A DNA stretch of 33,825 nt from Acidobacteriota bacterium (GTDB lineage: Bacteria; Acidobacteriota; Thermoanaerobaculia; Thermoanaerobaculales; Sulfomarinibacteraceae): NCBI GenBank assembly GCA_015493585.1, contig WGCW01000155.1:1-33825 (forward strand), given 5' to 3'. Shown here piece after piece: positions 17,238 through 25,410 of this stretch (position 1 is its first letter; each line of letters starts with the position of its first letter). A program made the position numbers and the translations under genes. The notes under the pieces were generated by a model. That model saw only the letters and a program-made list of their open reading frames with translations, was not told the origin of the DNA and made no database searches.

Positions 17238-19523
17238 ATGACCCGCTACGAGAGCGAAGCCGACGCGCGCATCGTCATCGATGACCTGCTCCGGCAGGCC
17301 GGCTGGGACCCCACCGACAAGTCGATGGTCCGCACCGAGGTCATGGTCGCATCGGAAAGTGATCCAGCGGCCCAGCCGGGTGTCTATCCAATGCCGCCGC
17401 GCGACCCCTCGGCGGTGGATCCAGCCGCGCCCCACCCCGGCCCCCGTGGCCGCGCCGACTATGTCCTCTACGACCAGCGCGGCCGGCCGCTCGCCGTCAT
17501 CGAGGCCAAGAAGAACGCCATCAACCCCTACGTGGCCAAGCAGCAGGCCCTCCCCTACGCGCAGTCGCTCGACGCTCCCTTCATATTCCTGACCAATGGT
17601 GAGCTGACCTACTTCTGGGACTGGAAGAACGACGACGCGCGCCCGGTGACGGGGTTCTTCTCCCGCCGTGACCTCGAGCGGATGGTCGAGCGGGAGCAAG
17701 CTAAGGAACCCCTGGCCACGGTGCCCATACCGGAGCACTATTTCCGTCAAGGCGAAACGCGCACCCTCCGCCCGTACCAGGCCGAGGCCATGCGCGCCAT
17801 GGATCACGCCTTCGAGCTGGGCAAGCGGCGCTTCCTGATCGAGCTGCCTACGGGCACGGGCAAGACCGACCTCATCTGCCTCTACCTCAAGCGCCTCTTC
17901 GAGGCCGGCTGGGCCGAGCGGGTCCTCTTCCTGGTGGACCGCGAGCAGCTGGCGAAACAGGCCAAGGAGGCGGTTCAGGATCTCCTGCCGGCGCACTCGA
18001 GCTACTGGCTCCGGCCGGGCATGGCGCGGCAGGAGCAGCAAATCACCGTGGCGTTGCTCCAGACGATGATCGGGCGGGTGGACGAGTACACCGCGGGTTA
18101 CTTCGACGTGGTCATCATGGACGAGTGCCACCGGTCCATCTACGGCGCGTGGCAGACGGCGCTGACGAAGTTCGACGCCATCCACATCGGCCTGACGGCC
18201 ACGCCCGCCGGCTACATCGAGCGCAACACCTACGAGTTTTACCAGTGCAAGCCCGGCCAGCCCGACTTCTCCTACGCCATCCAGGACGCGTTTCGTGATG
18301 GCTACCTGGTGCCTTACCGCTTCGCCACGGGTGTTACCGAGCTTCTGGCCGAGGGTGCCGACGTGGAGGACGAGCACTACGACCCCGTGGCCTTCGAGCG
18401 CCAGTGGACCAACGAGGAAACCAACCGCCTGATGGTGGAGGAGTTCGACCGTCTGGCCTGGGAGCATTACGGGGAGCTCGCCCCCGGCCAGGACCCCGGG
18501 CCCGGCAAAGCCATCGTCTTCGCCATCACCAAGCACCATGCGGCGCGCCTGACCCAGTACCTCAACGAGCTCCACCCCGAGCTCAACGGCCGCTACGCCG
18601 AGGTCATCACCTCCGACGTGGCCGACGCCGACGCCCTGATCCGCAAGTTCAAGCGCGAGACCTACCCCATGGTGGCCGTCAGCGTCGGCATGCTCGACAC
18701 CGGCTTCGACTGCCGCGAGGTGTTGCACCTGGTCATGTGCCGCCGCGTGCGCAGCCCGATCCTCTACCAGCAGATGCGCGGCCGCGGAACGCGCACCGCG
18801 CCGCACATCGGCAAGCGGGGCTTCGTCATCTACGATTTCTTTGGGAACCACCACTACTTCAACGACAGCGACATCGACATCTTCACCGGCGGTACGGGAG
18901 GCACCGGCTCCGCTGGGGAACCTGCACGGGCCAAACTGCCCGGCGATCTCGTGGAGCTGGGCCTCGAGGACGAGTGGCTCCAGGCCGTCACCTACGTGGA
19001 GGTGGGCCCCGAGGGAGAGCGTGTGGACAAGCGGGAGTACGTCTCCCGGTGGGAGGAGACGATCCGCGCCAGCGCCACGGAGGACACCATCCTCCAGAAG
19101 ATCCGCGATGCCGTACCCCTCGAGGAGCACGAGGAGGAGGAGCTGGCGCGCCGGCTCAACCGGCCCGAGTACTTCTTCAACGAGGACAACCTCCGCCGCG
19201 CCTACCGGAACCCCGCCGGCAACCTGATCGACTTCATCCGCGCCGCCCTCGGCCGCCTGGAGATCAAGAGCCGCGAGGAGCAACTGGAAGAGGCGTTCCG
19301 AGCCTGGCTGATCTCCCACGCCTTCGATCCCCGCCAGGCCGAGTACCTCAGCCTCCTCAAGAACCGGGGCATCGCGACCGGGCACGTACGGATCGAGGAC
19401 CTGTTCAAGCCCCCGCTCTCCATCCTCGACGCCGCCGGCCTCGGCGTCGAGCTGTTCGGCGAGGAAGGGTTGAAACGTGTGGTGGAGGACCTCGACGAGA
19501 GCGTCTTCCAAACGGCGAGTTAG
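17238..19523 (+). CDS. hsdR: Type I restriction enzyme, R subunit (EcoEI-like)
   Basis: The motor and nuclease subunit of a type I restriction-modification complex, which translocates and cuts DNA unmethylated at the HsdS-specified site. It has 761 residues, the length of the EcoEI group. The nuclease motif is ADYVLYD then AVIEAKKN (about 73 and 88). Helicase motifs are LPTGTGKT (about 205), MDECH (about 294), GLTATP (about 318) and QMRGRGTR (about 513). A C-terminal helical domain follows. ATG 17238 is preferred over 17226 because GGGAG (17228-17232) precedes it and the sigma-54 start site predicted near 17221 leaves a proper leader. Third positions are strongly C/G. It is the first gene of the operon. 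Confidence 0.95.
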   Translation: MTRYESEADARIVIDDLLRQAGWDPTDKSMVRTEVMVASESDPAAQPGVYPMPPRDPSAVDPAAPHPGPRGRADYVLYDQRGRPLAVIEAKKNAINPYVAKQQALPYAQSLDAPFIFLTNGELTYFWDWKNDDARPVTGFFSRRDLERMVEREQAKEPLATVPIPEHYFRQGETRTLRPYQAEAMRAMDHAFELGKRRFLIELPTGTGKTDLICLYLKRLFEAGWAERVLFLVDREQLAKQAKEAVQDLLPAHSSYWLRPGMARQEQQITVALLQTMIGRVDEYTAGYFDVVIMDECHRSIYGAWQTALTKFDAIHIGLTATPAGYIERNTYEFYQCKPGQPDFSYAIQDAFRDGYLVPYRFATGVTELLAEGADVEDEHYDPVAFERQWTNEETNRLMVEEFDRLAWEHYGELAPGQDPGPGKAIVFAITKHHAARLTQYLNELHPELNGRYAEVITSDVADADALIRKFKRETYPMVAVSVGMLDTGFDCREVLHLVMCRRVRSPILYQQMRGRGTRTAPHIGKRGFVIYDFFGNHHYFNDSDIDIFTGGTGGTGSAGEPARAKLPGDLVELGLEDEWLQAVTYVEVGPEGERVDKREYVSRWEETIRASATEDTILQKIRDAVPLEEHEEEELARRLNRPEYFFNEDNLRRAYRNPAGNLIDFIRAALGRLEIKSREEQLEEAFRAWLISHAFDPRQAEYLSLLKNRGIATGHVRIEDLFKPPLSILDAAGLGVELFGEEGLKRVVEDLDESVFQTAS

Positions 19524-19541
19524 GACAACGAAGGGAAACGC

Positions 19542-21191
19542 ATGAACAACGATCTCCGACGGAAGCTCGACCGCATCACCGACATCCTGTGGGCGGGCGG
19601 GGTCACCAACCCCGTCACCTACATCGAGCAGATCTCCTACCTGATCTACCTCAAGCTCCTCGACGAAGAGGAGGCGCGCCGCGAGCTCCAGACCCGGCTC
19701 GGCGCGGGCAACGGCACGAGCCTCTTCCCCGGCCAGGCGGAGCGCTACCGCTGGTCCAAGTGGCGTTTCAAGAGCGGCACCGCGCTGCGGGACTACGTGC
19801 GCGACGAGGTCTTCCCCTACATGGCCTCCCTGGTCAAGGACGAGCCCCAGGTGGCCGAGTACTTCCGCGACGCCGTTCTCGAGATCGTCGATCCCAACGT
19901 GCTCAAGCAGGTGATCGACGAGCTGGACGCCATCGAGTTCGCCAAGCTCGGCCCCGACGTCAAGGGGGACATCTTCGAGTACCTCCTGACCCACCTCGGC
20001 CAGTCGGCGCTCAACGGCCAGTTCCGCACCCCCCGCCAGATCCGCGCCTTCATGGTGGAGATGGTCGACCCCGACCTCGGCGACACCGTCTACGATCCCG
20101 CCTGCGGCACGGCGGGATTCCTGATCGACGCCGTCGACCACATCCTCGCCCGCTACAGCGAGACGCCCCAGGAGGTCCCGATCTACGGCGAGGACTGGCT
20201 GGAAAAGCGCGGCCAAACCCTGGAGGAGGCCAAGAAAGAGATCCCCAACCTCCAGACCTACCGCAAGGGCCCGGGCGAGAAGATCCCCGACTGGGGCCGC
20301 CTGGAGGCCTCCATCCACGGCACCGACGTCTCCCGCCAGATGATGCGGATCTCCATGATGAACCTCGTGCTCCACGGTATCCGCCACGCCCGCCTCAAGC
20401 GAGCCAACGTCCTCTCCGAGATGGGCGGCCTGACCGAGGACGACCTCAACCGCCGCTACGCCGTCATCCTCTCCAACCCGCCCTTCGCCGGCCAGATCCC
20501 CAAGGAATCGATCCGCCAGGACCTCCCCACCCGCTCCAAGAAGAGCGAGCTGCTCTTCCTCGCCCTCATGCTCCGCGCCCTGGCGCCCGGCGGCCGCTGC
20601 GCCGTGGTCGTCCCCGAGGGCGCCCTCTTCGGCTCCACCCGCGCCCACAAGGAGCTGCGCGAGAAGCTCCTGCGCGAAAACGAGCTGCTCGCCGTCGTCT
20701 CCCTGCCGGCCGGCGTCTTCAAGCCCTACGCCGGCGTTAAGACCTCCGTCCTCGTCTTCCGCCGCCCCAGGACCGAGCCCGCCGAAGGCGAGGCGGCCAC
20801 CAGGCACGTCTGGTTCTACGAGATCCGAAACGACGGCTACGACCCCGACAAGATTCAGGGTGGCGGCCGCCCCGAGACCCCGGAGAAGAACGACATCCCC
20901 GGCCTGCTCGCCGCCTGGGCCGAGTACAAGGCGAGCCGGTTCCAGGAGCCCCCCGGCGTCGAGGCCGGAGCCCTCCTCGAACCCGGCACCGAAGAGCCCC
21001 GCAGCTGGTGGGCCCCCTTCGATGCCGTCACCGAAAACGACTGGAACCTGGCCGCCTCCCGCTACAAACCCCGCGTCGCCGAGCCAGTCCCCGACGAAGA
21101 CCCCGCCGAGCTGATCCAGGAGGTGCTGGCGATCGAGAACGAGATCACCGGCGGCCTGAAGGAGCTGCTCAAGGAAGTGGAGGAGGGGTGA
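19542..21191 (+). CDS. hsdM: Type I DNA methyltransferase, M subunit
   Basis: An N6-adenine methyltransferase that partners with HsdS for modification and with HsdR for restriction. It has 549 residues. An N-terminal helical HsdM domain (about 5-150) is followed by the SAM-binding motif DPACGTAGF (about 184) and catalytic NPPF (about 312). The start ATG 19542 follows AAGGGAAA, 18 bases after the hsdR stop. The stop overlaps the hsdS start by one base. Codon use matches hsdR and is markedly C-ending. Confidence 0.96.
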   Translation: MNNDLRRKLDRITDILWAGGVTNPVTYIEQISYLIYLKLLDEEEARRELQTRLGAGNGTSLFPGQAERYRWSKWRFKSGTALRDYVRDEVFPYMASLVKDEPQVAEYFRDAVLEIVDPNVLKQVIDELDAIEFAKLGPDVKGDIFEYLLTHLGQSALNGQFRTPRQIRAFMVEMVDPDLGDTVYDPACGTAGFLIDAVDHILARYSETPQEVPIYGEDWLEKRGQTLEEAKKEIPNLQTYRKGPGEKIPDWGRLEASIHGTDVSRQMMRISMMNLVLHGIRHARLKRANVLSEMGGLTEDDLNRRYAVILSNPPFAGQIPKESIRQDLPTRSKKSELLFLALMLRALAPGGRCAVVVPEGALFGSTRAHKELREKLLRENELLAVVSLPAGVFKPYAGVKTSVLVFRRPRTEPAEGEAATRHVWFYEIRNDGYDPDKIQGGGRPETPEKNDIPGLLAAWAEYKASRFQEPPGVEAGALLEPGTEEPRSWWAPFDAVTENDWNLAASRYKPRVAEPVPDEDPAELIQEVLAIENEITGGLKELLKEVEEG

Positions 21192-22486
21192 TGGAGTGGC
21201 CGACAGTTCCGCTCAACGCGCTACTCCATTCGCTCGAGTCTGGCTCTCGTCCCAGAGGTGGTGCACGGCGCGCAAACGAGGGCGTCCCGAGTCTCGGCGG
21301 CGAACATCTCGATCGGGATGGGGGCTTTCGTCTCGAAAACCTGAAGTACGTATCGGAATCCTACTTTCGTCAAATGCCGCAAGGCGTCATTGCGCCGTGG
21401 GACATTCTCCTTGTAAAGGATGGAGCCACCACAGGGAAAGTATCTCTGGTTCGGCCCGAGTTTCCCTACACCCACGCCGCTGTGAACGAACACGTGTTCA
21501 TCCTGCGTATCGATCAGTCTATGGCTCTCCCCGCTTACGTCTTCTACTTTCTACTCAGCCCCCGTGGGCAGGCTGAGATCCTCCGCGATCACCGCGGAGC
21601 AACGATAGGGGGTATTTCTAGGAATTTTGTCTCAATTGTCCAAGTCCCTCTCCCCCCGCTCTCCGAGCAGCGGCGCATCGTCGAGATCCTCGACGAGGCC
21701 GACCGCATCCGCCGCCTCCGCGCCGAAGCCGACGCCAAGGCCGACCGCATCCTCCCCGCCCTCTTCATCAAGATGTTTGGGGATCCCGCGAAGTCATGGA
21801 ACAGCCACCGGTTGGAAGATCTTCTTCGCAAGAAGAAGGGTGCCCTTCAAAGCGGGCCCTTCGGAACGGATCTTCACAACTCCGATTTTGTCACGTCCGG
21901 CAGTGTTCTGGCGGTCGGGATCGATAACGTCCTGGACGGGGAGTTCGTCGTCGGTCGAAATCGGCGGATCACCGCGGGAAAGTACAAAGAACTCACCAAG
22001 TACACTCTTGAGCGGGGTGATGTCCTTATCACCATCATGGGCACGGTTGGGCGGGTCTGCGTATTTCCCGGAACGCCCACTCCCGCGATCTGCACAAAAC
22101 ACGTCTACCGCATCCAAGTTGATGAACGACTTCACCCGGAATACCTCTGTGCGGTGCTCCGATTCTCCCAACATGCCCGTGCGCAACTCGGCTCCTCCGT
22201 TTCCGGTCAGATCGTGGCAGGGATCACCTCGGCTGACCTGCGGCGTCTCCAACTTCCCGTCCCGCCACGTGTCCTTCAAGAGAAGTTCGCCGAGACGAAA
22301 GCACGGCTGGACAAACACAAGCACGAGGTCAGGGCGGCAGGGAAGACCCTACAATCTGTTTTCTCACAAATTCTCCACCGTGCCTTCTCCGCCTCCCTCA
22401 CTGCCTCCTGGCGGGAGGCGCACATGAAGGAGCTGCTCCAAGAGATGGAAGAGCAGGCGAGGCACCTTGGGAGCGCTGTATCGTGA
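21191..22486 (+). CDS. hsdS: Type I restriction-modification specificity subunit
   Basis: The subunit chooses the bipartite DNA target of the complex. It has 431 residues with two target-recognition domains (about 1-155 and 205-365), a conserved helical spacer with LPPLSEQRRIVEIL (about 155-200) and a second copy of the motif, VPPRVLQEKF (about 357), plus a helical C-terminus. ATG 21191 follows GAGGAGGGG and overlaps the hsdM stop. The two recognition domains look less C-ending than the conserved spacer, consistent with domain exchange. The recognition sequence cannot be read from the protein by eye. Confidence 0.94.
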   Translation: MEWPTVPLNALLHSLESGSRPRGGARRANEGVPSLGGEHLDRDGGFRLENLKYVSESYFRQMPQGVIAPWDILLVKDGATTGKVSLVRPEFPYTHAAVNEHVFILRIDQSMALPAYVFYFLLSPRGQAEILRDHRGATIGGISRNFVSIVQVPLPPLSEQRRIVEILDEADRIRRLRAEADAKADRILPALFIKMFGDPAKSWNSHRLEDLLRKKKGALQSGPFGTDLHNSDFVTSGSVLAVGIDNVLDGEFVVGRNRRITAGKYKELTKYTLERGDVLITIMGTVGRVCVFPGTPTPAICTKHVYRIQVDERLHPEYLCAVLRFSQHARAQLGSSVSGQIVAGITSADLRRLQLPVPPRVLQEKFAETKARLDKHKHEVRAAGKTLQSVFSQILHRAFSASLTASWREAHMKELLQEMEEQARHLGSAVS

Positions 22487-23352
22487 CCCGGCCGCACCGA
22501 TCCTCGCCCAAGCCTTCCAGCGCTGCCAAGGCCGCCAAGCGCATCACGAAGGCCCGCCGCGCGCAGATCGAGCGGCTCGCCGCAGCCCTCGGTGAGATCG
22601 CACCATCCACCGCTCGCGGCGAGGGTTTCTCTGTTCAGCGGGTCGCCGAACAGATGCACCTCAAGAAATACTGGAAAAAGCAGAAGAACAAGAAGGCGGA
22701 CATTGCGCATCTGCTGGAGGATGTCATTCGCCGGTACCCCCGCAAGCCCAAGACCCTCGTGCTCGAGATCGTCCGCGGCGGCGTCGAGTGGAAGGCCCGG
22801 AAGGGTCAGCGAGTGACTAAGGAACACCTCGACGCCATCGCCGAGCCGATGGGGGCTCTGGGCTTCCGGATCCGCAAGGAGATCGAAGCCATCGAGATCC
22901 CCGAACCGGCCTTCGTCCGGCCCCCATCCGGGGATCTCGTCGCGGTCTTCGACAGGCTCGAGCTCCACCCCTTGATCGGTGACGATGTTGCACAGATGTT
23001 CCGGCATGGCCACCTCAACGAAGCCGTGCGCAAGTCCTTGGAACGCTTCGAGGCCCACGTCCGATCGTTGACCGGGCGAACGGACCTGCATGGCAAAGGC
23101 CTCATGGCGAGAGCATTCAAGTTGGATGGTCCAGCCATTCGTCTCAATGAAGGGATTTCAGAGAACGACCGGAGCGAACAGGAGGGATTTATGCACCTCA
23201 CCATGGGCGCCATGGCCGGCCTCCGCAACCCTCTGAGCCATGGAGACACCGCCCAGATGACTCCCATGGACGCCATCGAGCGTCTGGCCTTCGTCAGCAT
23301 GCTGTTCAAACGCGTTGATCGAGCTATGGAAAAATCGGCACATGACGAATAA
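22483..23352 (+). CDS. Ymh/TIGR02391-type protein with HEPN-like R-x4-H motif
   Basis: A protein of 289 residues. The N-terminal part (about 1-80) is basic and may bind nucleic acid. The C-terminal part (about 165-285) resembles the Hypoth_Ymh/TIGR02391 family (LHPLIGDDVAQMF, then HLNEAVRKSLERFEAHVR). It ends in GLRNPLSHGD, where R-N-P-L-S-H fits the R-x4-6-H active-site pattern of HEPN ribonucleases. The family is uncharacterised and often accompanies restriction or phage genes. Its GTG start overlaps the hsdS stop by four bases (GTGA), so it is cotranslated with the restriction operon. RNase activity is an inference. Confidence 0.7.
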   Translation: MTRPHRSSPKPSSAAKAAKRITKARRAQIERLAAALGEIAPSTARGEGFSVQRVAEQMHLKKYWKKQKNKKADIAHLLEDVIRRYPRKPKTLVLEIVRGGVEWKARKGQRVTKEHLDAIAEPMGALGFRIRKEIEAIEIPEPAFVRPPSGDLVAVFDRLELHPLIGDDVAQMFRHGHLNEAVRKSLERFEAHVRSLTGRTDLHGKGLMARAFKLDGPAIRLNEGISENDRSEQEGFMHLTMGAMAGLRNPLSHGDTAQMTPMDAIERLAFVSMLFKRVDRAMEKSAHDE

Positions 23353-24601
23353 CCTCAACAAGGCTGCACAAAACCTCCTCAAGCTGACGGAGACCCGCGA
23401 AGCAATGGACCGGCTGAGAAGGTCTGCGTTCGAGCGCTTTTTCAAACAAATGGAAGATTTTCTGGAACCACTTCGGCGTCAACAGGAGGAGATCCAGAGA
23501 CTGTATGAGCCCCTTCGGCGTCAACAGGAGGAGATCCAGAAGTTGTTTGAGCCACTTCGGCGCCAACAAGAGAAAATCCAGAAGTCGCTCGAGCCGTTGC
23601 GCGCGCAACAGGATACAATCACAAACTGGTTGAGTTCGATGACTCCGGTGCTAACTCGGGGCGCTCTGGGTCTTCCCGCCCTCGACCACCTGCAAGAAAT
23701 CCTGGAGGGAAGTACCAGGGCTCGGCAGCCGATGGTCGAACTGGCCGAAGCTCATTCCACATGGCTCAAATCCGGTTCGTTGTCGCAGATGGATTTGGGA
23801 AGAGTCCAGATCATGGCGAATGAGGCTCTGGCCAGGACGTTGTTCCGAACCACCGTGACCGAGAGTCTCGTCGCCCGCATCAGCCAGAACGCCCTCCGGT
23901 CTTCGGTCACCATGTCGGCCCCGGGTTTCAAGAATGCCCGCGAGGCGCTCCTGGAAGCAAGGAAATCGTACGAGGGCCTCGTTTCGTCGATTGACAGCGT
24001 TCCGGGCGTGTTGCGTTTGCCGAGTGAAACGTTCCCCAGCGCAGCCCGTGAGGACTTTCTCTCGGTTCATACAGTTGTAGCCACCGTGGGGTCCGAGAAG
24101 CTCTACCCCGAGGAGAGACTTCTCGTCGCTGAAGTGAAGCAAGAGAGCTCAGAGTGTGTTGAGCTGCTAGCCTTGGTCGATCGTCGGCTCGTCAAGCTTT
24201 ACATGGGTGCTCGTGACGCGCTTACCGGCCGGAGTGTCGACAGAGCACGGCATGTGCTGATTTCCTTGCGAGAGCTCACGAACCATCTTCTCCGCCTCCT
24301 CGCTCCAAACGAGCGGGTGCTCGAATGGATACGAATCCAGCCTCGTGACAACCTGCTTCACGACGGCCAACCCACGCGAAGGGCTCGCTTGCTGTATCTG
24401 CTGCGCGGGGTGAGCTCCGACCCATTGGAGAACTTCGTTGATCGGGATACGGGAGCCATGATCGAACTCTTGAAACAGCTAAACCGGGTCCATAAGTTGG
24501 ATCCAGGACTCAACCGGAGCCAACTGGAATCGCTGGTGTTGAGGGTCGAATCTTGGATAGTGTTCATCGTGAAGGTCGCAACGCAACCAGGACAGGAATG
24601 A
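23342..24601 (+). CDS. Coiled-coil protein, possibly of the pPIWI-associated nuclease type
   Basis: A protein of 419 residues. Residues about 43-93 are a coiled coil built from 14-residue repeats of the form EPLRRQQEEIQKLF, encoded by 42-bp DNA repeats. The C-terminal third (about 265-410) includes RARHVLISLRELTNHLL, then TRRARLLYLL and DPLENFVDRD and ends near LNRVHKL. From memory this resembles the C-terminal region of proteins labelled predicted pPIWI-associating nuclease; I cannot verify it, and no classical nuclease motif is obvious. ATG 23342 overlaps the upstream gene by 11 bases; a TTG at 23315 is less likely. It is probably the last gene of the sigma-54 operon. Confidence 0.65.
   Translation: MTNNLNKAAQNLLKLTETREAMDRLRRSAFERFFKQMEDFLEPLRRQQEEIQRLYEPLRRQQEEIQKLFEPLRRQQEKIQKSLEPLRAQQDTITNWLSSMTPVLTRGALGLPALDHLQEILEGSTRARQPMVELAEAHSTWLKSGSLSQMDLGRVQIMANEALARTLFRTTVTESLVARISQNALRSSVTMSAPGFKNAREALLEARKSYEGLVSSIDSVPGVLRLPSETFPSAAREDFLSVHTVVATVGSEKLYPEERLLVAEVKQESSECVELLALVDRRLVKLYMGARDALTGRSVDRARHVLISLRELTNHLLRLLAPNERVLEWIRIQPRDNLLHDGQPTRRARLLYLLRGVSSDPLENFVDRDTGAMIELLKQLNRVHKLDPGLNRSQLESLVLRVESWIVFIVKVATQPGQE
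23468..23617 (+). repeat. 42-bp tandem repeats in the coiled-coil gene
   Basis: Units begin at 23468, 23510, 23552 and 23594 (the last partial and diverged). Each starts like CCACTTCGGCGTCAACAGGA and encodes 14 residues. Units one and two are almost identical, which indicates recent duplication and possible length variation between strains. Confidence 0.9.
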
Positions 24602-24677
24602 AGGGTGGACTTGACGACACCGGTTGTGACGAGTTGGTGAAAACGCGGCGTGATTTCATACTGATGGGATGTGCCTT

Positions 24678-25252
24678 ATGAAAAACCTCGACCCAATCGA
24701 CGTCCAGCAGCTCTCTGAAGGCCAGGACCTCGAGGTCAAGAAAGCCGCTGGGAAGGACGGGTGTGGAAAGCTCCGGCAGAGTTTCTTCGAGACCTACGCC
24801 GCCATGGGCAACACCACGGGTGGCGTTATCCTCGTGGGCAGCGAGGAAAAGCCCCGCGGCCATTTTCGGGCTCGCGGCATCGAGGATGTGGACGACGTGC
24901 TCACCGGGTCAGTGATCCGGATGGCGTCAGCGTCGACCTACTGGACCCCGCCTCGACCCGTGCTACGACGTACTTTCTCCCCGGCGAGGGCGCATTGCGA
25001 CGGGAGGGAACTCTTTTCGAGATGATCGAAAATCACTCGGCAGCACCACGGCTGAGCTCCGAACACTTAGGAACAAGCTCCGTACATTCCGGTGAAAGCT
25101 CTGAACATTTGGGTGAAAGCTCCGTACAAACGGGGCCGAGCTCCGTACCTTCCGGCTTCGACGGCGACCCGATTCTGTCGACCCTCGCAGAGCCGGTCCG
25201 GCGGAAAAAGCGGGCGCCCTGGAGCTTCGCCGGGGAAGAGAAGGCAATCTGA
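24678..25252 (+). pseudogene. Decayed AlbA_2/Schlafen-type ATP-binding protein gene
   Basis: The start (ATG 24678) encodes an AlbA_2-like N-terminus: GQDLEVKKAAG, then FFETYAAMGNTTGGVILVGS (about residues 10-55). After about 24905 this frame loses sense, while the next frame reads DPDGVSVDLLDPAS, FLPGEGALRREGTLFEMIE and a tail of SSEHLG-type repeats, features seen at the far end of full-length relatives. So the gene appears to carry an internal deletion of a few hundred residues plus a frame change, and it ends early at 25252. Intact members have an AlbA_2 domain and a RecG-like C-terminal region, and some relatives act in defence or regulation. A working truncated product is unlikely. Confidence 0.65.
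25055..25159 (+). repeat. Five 21-bp tandem repeats (SSxHxGx tail)
   Basis: Units start at 25055, 25076, 25097, 25118 and 25139, each beginning AGCTC and encoding a seven-residue unit such as SSEHLGE or SSVHSGE. Period and frame are kept exactly even though the host gene is broken upstream. Confidence 0.9.
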
Positions 25253-25363
25253 TGGCCTTGGCTCTTCGTTGCCCCCGTTGCGCCGGCAATCCCGCAAAGG
25301 AGATGAGACTGAGCGCAACAAACGGAGATGGGCCGGGCGCAACAGCCGCTGGCATCCAATCAG

Positions 25364-25393
25364 TTGACCCGAATGGTGATGGCGGGTTATGTT
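25364..25393 (+). promoter_or_regulatory. Sigma-70-like promoter for the ATPase/PIN pair
   Basis: TTGACC (25364-25369), an 18-base spacer and TATGTT (25388-25393) lie just upstream of AGGAAA (25401-25406) and ATG 25411. The leader would be very short. This suggests the pair is expressed separately from the sigma-54 operon. Confidence 0.45.
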
Positions 25394-25410
25394 GCATGTG
25401 AGGAAATTGC

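Noticed and set aside
18404-20740. Plus-strand open frame of 778 codons overlapping hsdR and hsdM out of frame
   Set aside because: The translation is low-complexity Arg/Pro/Gly-rich and crosses the stop/start boundary of the real genes.
17157-20807. Open frame of about 1200 codons on the minus strand opposite hsdR and hsdM
   Set aside because: It spans two genuine genes with intact catalytic motifs on the other strand. Its Gly/Ala/Val/Glu-rich translation is the typical antisense shadow of C-ending codons.
25258-25272. Second possible sigma-54 promoter (TTGG...TTGC) upstream of the ATPase/PIN pair
   Set aside because: GG and GC are separated by 9 bases instead of the required 10, and the flanks fit the consensus poorly.
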